A DNA stretch of 64,000 nt, taken from assembly GCF_009827435.1 (NCBI RefSeq), contig NZ_WTYM01000023.1, positions 112,250 to 176,249 of the forward strand, written 5' to 3'. The notes under the pieces are model-generated. The model was given only the letters and a program-made list of their open reading frames with translations. It was not told the origin of the DNA and ran no database searches. This document shows positions 9,839 through 17,534 of this stretch, in pieces (the first letter of the stretch is position 1; every line of letters starts with the position of its first letter). Source of the stretch: Croceibacterium salegens (GTDB lineage Bacteria > Pseudomonadota > Alphaproteobacteria > Sphingomonadales > Sphingomonadaceae). The translations under genes and the position numbers were made by a program.

Positions 9839-10510
9839 TTACTTCTTCGGCGGGGCAATGGCGGTTTGCAGCTGCCCCCAGGTGTGGACGCCCTGCAGCA
9901 CCTTGCCGTTGAGCGCGAAGCTGGGAGTCGAATTGACTCCGGCCGCATCGGCGACGGCGTCGGTCTTCTTGGACAGCGCCTCGATCGCCTTTTCGTCGGT
10001 CAGGCACTTGTCGAGTTCGACCCTGCTATAACCGCGCGATTCCATCATGCCGTAGAAGTCGAGATCGGAAGCGATGGCGCGCATGCGGTCGGCCACCGGG
10101 CCGGATTGCCAGCGTTGCCGCTGCGAGGGCAGGGTCAGTTGCCAGGTCGTCGTCCAGCGGTCCTGCCGTGCGAAGAACATGTCGTGGTTGCCCCAGAACT
10201 TCGCCGGATCGCCGCAGTTGACCAGCACCGTCGCGGCAAGATCGACCGGGTCGCGGATGATGTGGCGCACTTCCACCGAAGCCTTGCCGGTCTGGACCAG
10301 CGAGAGCTTTATCGTCGCGTCGGCTTCCTTGTAGAATTCGCCGCAGTGCGGGCAGGTATAGCTGACGTATTCGACCAGCTTGGTCGTCGCGTTGGGATTG
10401 CCGATGCGGTGCCCGGCGGCGGTCACGGCATAAGTGCCGAGCCAGTTCTGCGCCACCGCGGTGAGCGGCACGGCCGCGACCAGCAGCGCGGCCAGCAGGT
10501 ATTTCCTCAT
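9839..10510 (-). CDS. DsbA-family periplasmic thiol oxidoreductase
   Basis: A 223-residue paralogue of the preceding lipoprotein. It has a cleavable signal peptide (MRKYLLAALLVAAVPLTAVA) instead of a lipobox. The active site is CPHC in YVSYTCPHCGEFYKEAD (about residues 53-69), and the cis-Pro strand is VNSTPSFALNGKVLQG. Its start codon overlaps the stop of dciA (ATGA at 10507-10510), so the two are translated together. A disulfide partner such as DsbB is not visible nearby. The tandem pair may divide oxidase and isomerase roles, but that is inference. Confidence 0.87.
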   Translation of the reverse strand: MRKYLLAALLVAAVPLTAVAQNWLGTYAVTAAGHRIGNPNATTKLVEYVSYTCPHCGEFYKEADATIKLSLVQTGKASVEVRHIIRDPVDLAATVLVNCGDPAKFWGNHDMFFARQDRWTTTWQLTLPSQRQRWQSGPVADRMRAIASDLDFYGMMESRGYSRVELDKCLTDEKAIEALSKKTDAVADAAGVNSTPSFALNGKVLQGVHTWGQLQTAIAPPKK

Positions 10511-11079
10511 CCCTCTCGCTCCTCCTTGTCGCCCAGGCTGCGGGCGAGCGATTCGAGCACCGTCCTCAATTCCGGATCGCCGATATCGCGCAAGGATTCC
10601 CCCAGTTCCATCGGGATCGGCTTGAGCGACGGTGGCGCCTTGGGCCGCTCCTGAGCACGAGCCGGCTTAACCTCGCCTTGCCGCATCTTGACCCGGGCCA
10701 CGGCCTTGTAGCCGAAAAAGCGGTTCACCCGCTCGATGATCTCGGGGATCACGTGCTGGATCAGCGGCGCGTGCGCCGGCAGCACGACAAGCTGGAGGAT
10801 GCCCTCGCTCTTCTCGCCCGGCGGGAAACGGATCGATTCGGGCAGGCAGACCTTGGCGTGGTGCTCGCCGACGATTTCCGGCCAGCGGGTGACGACCGAG
10901 CTCTGCACGAAGCCGAAGCGGCGGAACGCGGCGCGGCCGATCTGCGGCACGAGGTCGGCGACGGCGCGCGCGGGTCCTCCCCGAGGCCGTTCATACTCCT
11001 TGGGTTTGCGGCCTGCCGCATTGCTGCCTGAGGCCGGGGATTTTCTTCCCCGCTTTGGTGTGTCGCTGTCGCTTCCCAT
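10507..11079 (-). CDS. dciA: DciA/DUF721 family replicative-helicase loader
   Basis: A 190-residue basic protein with the DUF721 (DciA) domain at about residues 40-135. Key stretches are FGFVQSSVVTRWPEIVG and APLIQHVIPEIIERVNRFFG. DciA proteins interact with and load DnaB helicase in bacteria lacking DnaC. I chose ATG 11079 because the upstream extension to 11166 overlaps the divergent mutY coding start. The N-terminal 40 residues are Lys/Arg/Pro-rich and probably disordered. Only 29 bases separate the dciA and mutY starts, so their promoters must overlap or lie within each other's 5' ends. dciA next to mutY is a common alphaproteobacterial arrangement. Confidence 0.85.
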   Translation of the reverse strand: MGSDSDTPKRGRKSPASGSNAAGRKPKEYERPRGGPARAVADLVPQIGRAAFRRFGFVQSSVVTRWPEIVGEHHAKVCLPESIRFPPGEKSEGILQLVVLPAHAPLIQHVIPEIIERVNRFFGYKAVARVKMRQGEVKPARAQERPKAPPSLKPIPMELGESLRDIGDPELRTVLESLARSLGDKEEREG

Positions 11080-11108
11080 GGTCGCCGCCGCCATGCCATA
11101 GCCACGAC

Positions 11109-12137
11109 GTGAGCGCCACAGGGTCCATCGCAAGCAAGCTGCTCGACTGGTACGATCGCAACGCACGTCGACTGCCGTGGCGGGTGCCGCCGGGCGGGGG
11201 CGAGGCCGATCCCTACCGCGTCTGGCTGTCGGAGGTCATGCTGCAGCAGACCACCACGGCCGCGGTCGCGCCCTACTTCGCCGCCTTCACCGAACGCTGG
11301 CCGACCATCGAGGCGCTCGCCGCTGCGCCGGAAGAGGACGTGATGGCCGCCTGGGCCGGGCTCGGATATTACTCCCGGGCGCGAAATCTCGTGAAATGCG
11401 CGCGCCAAGTGGCTGGAATGGGCGGGTTTCCCAAGAACGAGGCGGAGCTGCGCAAGCTTCCCGGCCTCGGCGACTACACCGCCGCGGCGGTGGCGGCGAT
11501 CGCTTTCGGGCAGCGCGCCGTTGTGGTCGATGCCAACGTCGAACGGGTCGTCGCGCGCCTCTTCGCCATCGACGAGCCTCTGCCGGGCGCGCGCAAGGCG
11601 ATCCGCGACAAGGCCGACGCGATCACGCCGGACAAGCGCGCCGGCGACTTCGCGCAGGCGATGATGGACCTCGGCGCCACCACCTGCTCGGTGCGCGATC
11701 CGCAATGCTTGCTCTGCCCGCTTAGCGCCGAATGCGAAGGCCGTGCCAAGGGTGACCCGGCACGCCTGCCGGTCAAGGCGGGGAAGAAGGCCAAGCCACT
11801 GCGCCAGGGCACCGCCTTCTGGATCGAACGCGACGCGAAAGTCTGGCTGGTCCGGCGCCCCGGGAAGGGCATGCTCGGCGGAATGCGCGCGCTGCCCGAC
11901 GACGGCTGGGCGGCCAGCGGCGACGGTTCGGGCGACGCGCCGATCGGCGGCGGCTGGCGCGCCGGCGGGGTGGTGCGCCACGGCTTCAGCCACTTCGACC
12001 TCGAACTGGGCCTCGCGATCTATGCTGGCGAGCGGTTCGCCGAACTGGGCGAGGGCGAATGGTGGCCGATAGCGGACATCGAGGAAGCGGGCCTGCCGAC
12101 ACTTTTCGCAAAGGCCGCACGGCTGGCGCAGGCATAA
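11109..12137 (+). CDS. mutY: A/G-specific adenine DNA glycosylase MutY
   Basis: A 342-residue base-excision repair enzyme that removes A mispaired with 8-oxoG. The HhH-GPD motif is LPGLGDYTAAAVAAIAFGQR followed by catalytic-region VDANVERV. The [4Fe-4S] ligands are the C-x6-C-x2-C-x5-C set in CSVRDPQCLLCPLSAEC. The C-terminal NUDIX-like domain that recognises 8-oxoG starts near PVKAGKKAKPLRQGTAFW. I prefer GTG 11109 as start: the protein family begins just before LLDWYDRNARRLPWR, and the longer TTG frame (11055) would run into dciA. Divergent from dciA. Confidence 0.93.
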   Translation: MSATGSIASKLLDWYDRNARRLPWRVPPGGGEADPYRVWLSEVMLQQTTTAAVAPYFAAFTERWPTIEALAAAPEEDVMAAWAGLGYYSRARNLVKCARQVAGMGGFPKNEAELRKLPGLGDYTAAAVAAIAFGQRAVVVDANVERVVARLFAIDEPLPGARKAIRDKADAITPDKRAGDFAQAMMDLGATTCSVRDPQCLLCPLSAECEGRAKGDPARLPVKAGKKAKPLRQGTAFWIERDAKVWLVRRPGKGMLGGMRALPDDGWAASGDGSGDAPIGGGWRAGGVVRHGFSHFDLELGLAIYAGERFAELGEGEWWPIADIEEAGLPTLFAKAARLAQA

Positions 12138-12243
12138 TAGTTCTTCGCATCTCGCGCCGACTTACGCATAGAGTACCTCAATCATCCGGCCGCATGGCGC
12201 GCTAGATTCGCGAGTTGCACCATGCTGGCCCGATTTGGGGGAA

Positions 12244-13908
12244 ATGTTGGCCGGCCCTGATATCTTCCTGTCTTACAACCGCGAGGATGCAGAGCGGGCA
12301 AAGCAGTTCGCCCAGGCATTCGAGGGCGAGGGGTTTGACGTATGGTGGGACGTCGCCCTGCGCTCGGGCGAGGCTTACGACCAGGTCACCGAGGACGCGC
12401 TGCGCAAGTCGAAGGCGGTTGTCGTGCTGTGGTCGCCGCGCTCGGTCGTATCGCGCTGGGTAAGGGCAGAGGCGACGCTGGCAGACCGCAACAAGGTCCT
12501 GGTTCCGGCGACGATCGAACCGTGCGACCGGCCCATCATGTTCGAACTGACCCAGACGGCGGAACTGTCGCACTGGGACGGTGATCCTTTCGATCGCGCG
12601 TGGCAGGCGTTCCTTGCTGATGTGCAGGGGTTCGTCGAAAGGGCGCGGGCCAAGGAAGAACCGGTAGCCGCGCAGTCGATCGCCGCTGCGGCACCGTTCG
12701 AGGATCCACGGCCCGGCCTGGCGATCATGCCGTTTGTAAACCGCTCGGGGCAGGCAACCGACGACCTGTTCGCCGAAGGCATGGCCGAAGACCTGATCGC
12801 GGCGCTTTCGATGAACCGTGAACTCAGGGTCATCTCGAACAGCGCGACCCGCAGCTACGGCGAATCCGGATACGACGTGCGCCAGGTGGGCAGCGAACTC
12901 GGCGCCAAGTACCTCCTCGAAGGCAATATCCGCCGGGTGGGAGACAACATGCGGGTGACCGCGCAGCTGGTTGAGGCCGGCAGTGGCGAAATCCTCTGGA
13001 CCCAGCGCTTCGACCGGCCGCTGGCCGACATGGCGGCGCTGCAGGAGGACATGGTCGTCGACGTTGCCGCTCACCTCGGCGTGCAGGTCAACAAGATCGA
13101 GGTCGAGAGGGCGTTGCGCAAGCCGGGCAACCTGACGGCCTGGGAATCGATGCTGCGCGCCTCGGCGCTAGGCCTGGCCCAAACGATACAATCACTGCAG
13201 GAAAGTCTCGTGGAGTCTCGCCGCGCAGTGCAACTGGCGCCTGAATTCGGCCTCGCCCACGCCCAGCTGGCGATGAACTTGTCGGGCAACTACTGGCAGG
13301 TTCCCGGCTTTCGCACCGAGGAAATCCGCGAGGAGGTGTACCAGGCCGCGCGGCAGGCGATTAAGCTCGACAGCGAGAACCCCAAGGTTCTCGTTCTGGC
13401 GGCGCAGGCGGTTTGCCTGACCGGGCGCTGGAAGGAAGGTCAGCGTTGGGCGGAACGCGCGGTCGAAATCAATCCGGACCTCGAGGCGAGCCACGTCGCG
13501 ATGGTCATGGTGTGCAACTACTTCAATCGGCCTCAGGAGGCGCTCGAGCATCTCGATGCCATCCGGCGCCTCGCTCCGCGGAGCGGTGACGCACATATCC
13601 GTGCCGTGCAGCGGGCCGGAGCGCTCTACATGGCGGGCCGCTATGAAGAGGCGTTGGAAGCCAATCGCACCGCCATGATGACCGCTCCCGAATTCCCCTT
13701 CGCGGTCAAGGACATGGTGATTTACAACGAGAAGCTCGGCCGGCGCGAGGAGGCGCTGGAAGCCCTTGCCGAGCTCAAGGCCATGTGGCCCGGCCTGACG
13801 CTCGAACACGTCGGGCGAATGCACAAGGGCAGCGTCCTCAACCCCACGATCGCCGACGAATACCAGGCTCTGTTCGCCACCGTCTGGAATGCGGCCGAAG
13901 GGGCCTGA
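12244..13908 (+). CDS. TIR domain / TolB-like / TPR protein, copy 1 of 4
   Basis: A 554-residue cytoplasmic-looking protein. Residues 1-105 are a TIR_2 domain: DIFLSYNREDAERAKQF (box 1), FDVWWDVALRSGEAYDQ, and VVVLWSPRSVVSRWVRAEAT, whose Glu (about residue 76) sits where SARM1-type NADases have their catalytic Glu. Residues about 155-285 are a TolB-like N-terminal domain (RPGLAIMPFVNRSG, then YLLEGNIRRVGDNMRV). About 300-545 are TPR-like helices. No transmembrane segment is visible. It is the most divergent copy and lacks the YDYWR C-terminus of copies 3 and 4. Start: ATG 12244, or TTG 12247, which is better spaced from GGGGG. Role unknown; immune effector or signalling enzyme is inference. 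Confidence 0.85.
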   Translation: MLAGPDIFLSYNREDAERAKQFAQAFEGEGFDVWWDVALRSGEAYDQVTEDALRKSKAVVVLWSPRSVVSRWVRAEATLADRNKVLVPATIEPCDRPIMFELTQTAELSHWDGDPFDRAWQAFLADVQGFVERARAKEEPVAAQSIAAAAPFEDPRPGLAIMPFVNRSGQATDDLFAEGMAEDLIAALSMNRELRVISNSATRSYGESGYDVRQVGSELGAKYLLEGNIRRVGDNMRVTAQLVEAGSGEILWTQRFDRPLADMAALQEDMVVDVAAHLGVQVNKIEVERALRKPGNLTAWESMLRASALGLAQTIQSLQESLVESRRAVQLAPEFGLAHAQLAMNLSGNYWQVPGFRTEEIREEVYQAARQAIKLDSENPKVLVLAAQAVCLTGRWKEGQRWAERAVEINPDLEASHVAMVMVCNYFNRPQEALEHLDAIRRLAPRSGDAHIRAVQRAGALYMAGRYEEALEANRTAMMTAPEFPFAVKDMVIYNEKLGRREEALEALAELKAMWPGLTLEHVGRMHKGSVLNPTIADEYQALFATVWNAAEGA

Positions 13909-13915
13909 TCGCGAC

Positions 13916-15556
13916 GTGGCCGGCCCCGACATCTTCCTGTCGTACAACCGCGAGGACGCCGCGCGGGCGAAGCACTTCGCCGACGGCTTCGCGGCGCAGG
14001 GGCTCGATGTCTGGTGGGACGTCGCGCTGCGCTCGGGCGAAGCCTACGACCAGGTCACCGAGGAGGCCCTGCGCAACGCCAAGGCCGTGGTAGTATTGTG
14101 GTCGCCGCGCTCGGTCGTCTCGCGTTGGGTCCGCGCGGAGGCGACGCTGGCGGATCGCCACAAGACACTGATGCCGGCGATGATCGAACCGTGCGAGCGC
14201 CCGATCATGTTCGAACTGGTGCAGACTGCCGAGCTTTCGCACTGGATGGGCGATGCCGACGACCCGGCATGGCAGGATTTTGCCCGTCACGTGCGCGAAT
14301 TCGTCGGCAAGGGCGGCAAAGTGAAGTCATCTGTGGCTCCTGCGCCCAAGCGCGCCTTGCCGTCCAAGCCCTCGATCGCGGTCCTCCCTTTCCTCAACTT
14401 GTCCGGCGATCCCGAGCAGGAATACTTTGCCGATGGCGTGGTTGACGACATCATCTCGGCATTGACGCGCTTCAACCAGTTGTTCGTGATCGCCCGCTCG
14501 TCGAGCTTTACATACAAGGGGCGACAGGTCGATTGCCGCACCGTCGCCGACGAACTGGGTGTGCGCTTCGTCCTGGAAGGCAGCATCCGCAAGGCGGGAA
14601 ACCGATTGCGCATCTCCGGTCACCTCGTCGATGTGCAAAGCGGAGAGCACCTCTGGGCCGATAAATTCGACGGCGCACTGGAGGACGTGTTCGACCTGCA
14701 GGACCAGATCACCGAGGCGGTTGTCGGCGCGATCGCTCCGACCATCCAGCGCAACGAAATGGAACGCGCGAGGCGCAAGCCGCCCGAGAGCCTCGATGCA
14801 TACGAACTTTACCTGCGCGCACTTCCGATGCTGTGGGATTTTGCCCCGGAGACTAACGCACCGGCCATCGAACTGCTCGAGGCCGCGCTGAAGATCGACC
14901 CCGACTACCCTCAGGCACTGGCCTTTGCCGCTTGGGCCTACGAGCAACGCAGGTGGTTCGAGAGTTCGGACAACAATGCCGCATACGAAGCTCGGTGCAT
15001 GGAGCTGGTGCATCGCTGCCTGAAGACTCAGACAAAGGATGCGGACGTCATTGCCCTCTGCGCTTTCATGACTGCAATCGTCGGCGGGGACCTGCAGGCA
15101 GCGCGTGAAATCAAGGACAGGGCGCTGCTGTTCAACGCCAATGCGGTGTGGACGAACTTCTATTGTTCGATGGTCGAGAACTACACCGGAAACAGTGACA
15201 GGGCGATCGTGCTTGCCGAGCGGGCCATCCGTCAGAATCCGCTCGATCCCAACCTAGGAATCTTTCTCCATGCCCTTGCGATGGCGATCATGGCGCAGGA
15301 ACGGTGGGAAGAGGCCTTGCCGGTCTGGGAACGCACCATGGCAAGGAAGCCCGACTGGGTCGTGGCGCTTGCGCAGGGCATCGTCATCCTGGTCAATCTG
15401 GACAGGCTCGACGATGCGACGCGGCTTGGCCGGAAGATACTGGCCCTCGACCCGAATGTAACGAGCGGTTCCCTGCGCAAGAAGTTCTTCAAGGCCACCG
15501 CCCTGGATACGCGCCCCTGGATCGATGCGTTCGCCGCCGCGGGAATCCCCGAGTGA
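13916..15556 (+). CDS. TIR domain / TolB-like / TPR protein, copy 2 of 4
   Basis: A 546-residue paralogue, 7 bases after copy 1. The TIR domain (1-105) is nearly the same as in copies 3 and 4 and keeps the putative catalytic Glu at about 75 in SRWVRAEATLADR. The TolB-like domain (about 150-275) has KPSIAVLPFLNLSGDPEQEY and FVLEGSIRKAGNRLRI. The TPR region (about 290-540) is unlike the other copies and ends DTRPWIDAFAAAGIPE. I take GTG 13916 as start because it aligns with the GTG starts of copies 3 and 4; an ATG at 13889 would overlap copy 1 by 20 bases. Its stop overlaps the next start (GTGA). Confidence 0.85.
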   Translation: MAGPDIFLSYNREDAARAKHFADGFAAQGLDVWWDVALRSGEAYDQVTEEALRNAKAVVVLWSPRSVVSRWVRAEATLADRHKTLMPAMIEPCERPIMFELVQTAELSHWMGDADDPAWQDFARHVREFVGKGGKVKSSVAPAPKRALPSKPSIAVLPFLNLSGDPEQEYFADGVVDDIISALTRFNQLFVIARSSSFTYKGRQVDCRTVADELGVRFVLEGSIRKAGNRLRISGHLVDVQSGEHLWADKFDGALEDVFDLQDQITEAVVGAIAPTIQRNEMERARRKPPESLDAYELYLRALPMLWDFAPETNAPAIELLEAALKIDPDYPQALAFAAWAYEQRRWFESSDNNAAYEARCMELVHRCLKTQTKDADVIALCAFMTAIVGGDLQAAREIKDRALLFNANAVWTNFYCSMVENYTGNSDRAIVLAERAIRQNPLDPNLGIFLHALAMAIMAQERWEEALPVWERTMARKPDWVVALAQGIVILVNLDRLDDATRLGRKILALDPNVTSGSLRKKFFKATALDTRPWIDAFAAAGIPE

Positions 15557-15633
15557 GCGGCCCCGACATCTTCCTCTCCTACAACCGCGAGGACGCCGCG
15601 CGGGCCAAGCACTTCGCCGACGGCTTCGCGGCG
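15553..15633 (+). repeat. 81-bp exact direct repeat, unit A (5' end of TIR copy 3)
   Basis: The first 27 codons of TIR copy 3 are base-for-base identical to those of copy 4 (17454-17534), including synonymous positions. The sequences diverge immediately after the Ala-Ala codons at the end of the unit. Copy 2 matches closely over the same stretch with a few synonymous changes. Confidence 0.95.
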
Positions 15634-17457
15634 CAAGGACTGGACGTTTGGTGGGACGTCGCTCTTCGCTCCGGCGAGGCCTACGACAAGGTCACCGAAG
15701 ATGCGCTGAAGAACGCCAAGGCGGTGGTCGTGCTGTGGTCGCCGCGCTCGGTCGACAGCCGCTGGGTGCGGGCCGAGGCGACCCTGGCGGACCGCAAGAA
15801 GACTCTGATGCCGGCGATGATCGAGCCGTGCGAGCGGCCGATCATGTTCGAGCTCGTGCAGACCGCCGAGCTATCGCACTGGCAGGGTGATTCCTCCGAC
15901 GCCGCGTGGCGCGACTTCGCCGGCCACGTGCGCGAGTTCGTCGGTAAGGGCCCGGTCCCCGCGCCCGCGCCGCTTCCCGGCAAGGCCAAGGCGCCGCTGC
16001 CGAGCCTGGACCAGCTTTCGGTTGCTGTCCTTCCGTTCAGCAACATGGGAAAGGACGACGAACAGGAATATTTCGCCGACGGGATCACCGAGGACGTGAT
16101 TACCGATCTCGGCAAGGTCTCGGCGCTTTCCGTGATCGGGCGCAGCACAGCCTTCACCTTCAAGGACCAGTTGGTCGACGTGCAAAAGGTCGCGCGCCAG
16201 CTCAATGTCACGCATGTACTTGAAGGAAGCGTGCGCAAGGCGGGCAACCGGGTGCGAGTCAATGTCCAGCTGATCGACGGCACGAGCGGATCGCAAGTCT
16301 GGTCCGAACGCTGGGACCGCGATCTCGACGACATTTTCGCACTACAAGACGAGCTCAGCCAGGCAATCGTCGCCGCTCTGAAGGTAAAGCTCCGTCCGCA
16401 GGAAAAGCAGGCGATATCCGAACGCGGGACGGACAGCTTCGAGGCCTACGATCTGTTCATGCGCGGACGGGCGATGGCCAGCACCGCGCTTACCTACGAG
16501 GATCACATAGCTGCCCAGTCGCTGTTCGAGCAGGCCGTGGCGATCGATCCGCATTTTACTGCTTCGCTTGCCGGGATCGCGCAGAACGCGACCCTCGCGA
16601 TAACATTCGGGGCCGACCGTGCCGAGCGGCTGAAAGGACTGGAGCGGCATTTCCATGACATCTCACCCGAGGATATGGGAACCCCCGGAGCCCAGACCTT
16701 GCGCGGTATCCTGATGTGCTACCGATATGAATGGTCGGCGGCGTTCGATGCGCTGGAGAAAGCCGCAACGGTGGGCGTCGAATTCGAGGCGGAGATTGCC
16801 AATTCGTTTGCCTGGCAACTCGGCAGTGTCGGGCGGGTCAAAGACTGTATCGCTTTACTCGAAACCTCGCGCCGGAAGGATCCGTTGGCCGGCACGCTGA
16901 GCGTCCTGCTGCAGATGGCCTATCACACAGTGGGCCGCTCGGCAGAAAGCCATGCAGAGTTCGTCCGGATCAAGGATTTCGGGGGTGCCCGTGAGGACGC
17001 GCAGAACACTGAGTTTTTCCGCCTGTGGCTGGAGGGCGACGGGGAGGCTACGCGCGCGCAGTTCCACCGCTATCTCGAATCGCAGGTCGTCCCCGTACCG
17101 GAAATGGCCGAGTGTAACGACGTGCTCGAGCAGCCGGAAGCAGCCCTGCAGATCCTGCGCCGGGCAATGGAAAATCCCCAAAACCAGCACGGTACGCGCA
17201 TGCTGATCGTCGCCAGCCATATCGCCATGCATGGCGAAATCGAACTGGCCGCGGTCGGCTTGCGCAAATCCATGCTCGACTACGACTTCTTCACCAAGAT
17301 GCTCATGTGGCAACCGCAGTTCCGCGCGGTCCGTCAGACCGAGACCTTCAAGCAAATGATCCGCGACCTGAAAATCTACGATTACTGGCGCTCCAGCGGC
17401 AATTGGGGCGATTTCGCCCGGCCAGTGGGCGAGGACGACTTCGAGATCATCGCGTGA
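15553..17457 (+). CDS. TIR domain / TolB-like / TPR protein, copy 3 of 4
   Basis: A 634-residue paralogue starting at GTG 15553, inside the stop of copy 2 (GTGA). The TIR domain covers 1-105, with Glu75 in SRWVRAEATLADRKK. A Pro/Ala/Lys linker leads to the TolB-like domain at about 155-280 (LSVAVLPFSNMGKDDEQEYF, then HVLEGSVRKAGNRVRV). TPR-like helices run from about 290 to 600. The C-terminal tail (about 609-634) contains YDYWRSSGNWGDFARP, shared with copy 4 and also seen in TolB/TPR adenylate-cyclase-like proteins. No transmembrane helix lies between TIR and TolB, so the TolB-like domain is predicted to be cytoplasmic, unlike TolB itself. First 81 bases are identical to copy 4. Confidence 0.87.
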   Translation: MSGPDIFLSYNREDAARAKHFADGFAAQGLDVWWDVALRSGEAYDKVTEDALKNAKAVVVLWSPRSVDSRWVRAEATLADRKKTLMPAMIEPCERPIMFELVQTAELSHWQGDSSDAAWRDFAGHVREFVGKGPVPAPAPLPGKAKAPLPSLDQLSVAVLPFSNMGKDDEQEYFADGITEDVITDLGKVSALSVIGRSTAFTFKDQLVDVQKVARQLNVTHVLEGSVRKAGNRVRVNVQLIDGTSGSQVWSERWDRDLDDIFALQDELSQAIVAALKVKLRPQEKQAISERGTDSFEAYDLFMRGRAMASTALTYEDHIAAQSLFEQAVAIDPHFTASLAGIAQNATLAITFGADRAERLKGLERHFHDISPEDMGTPGAQTLRGILMCYRYEWSAAFDALEKAATVGVEFEAEIANSFAWQLGSVGRVKDCIALLETSRRKDPLAGTLSVLLQMAYHTVGRSAESHAEFVRIKDFGGAREDAQNTEFFRLWLEGDGEATRAQFHRYLESQVVPVPEMAECNDVLEQPEAALQILRRAMENPQNQHGTRMLIVASHIAMHGEIELAAVGLRKSMLDYDFFTKMLMWQPQFRAVRQTETFKQMIRDLKIYDYWRSSGNWGDFARPVGEDDFEIIA

Positions 17458-17534
17458 GCGGCCCCGACATCTTCCTCTCCTACAACCGCGAGGACGCCGC
17501 GCGGGCCAAGCACTTCGCCGACGGCTTCGCGGCG
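17454..17534 (+). repeat. 81-bp exact direct repeat, unit B (5' end of TIR copy 4)
   Basis: Identical to 15553-15633. Homologous recombination between the two units would precisely replace the body of copy 3 with that of copy 4 and delete 1901 bases while keeping an intact TIR start, so the copy number could vary between strains. Confidence 0.95.
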
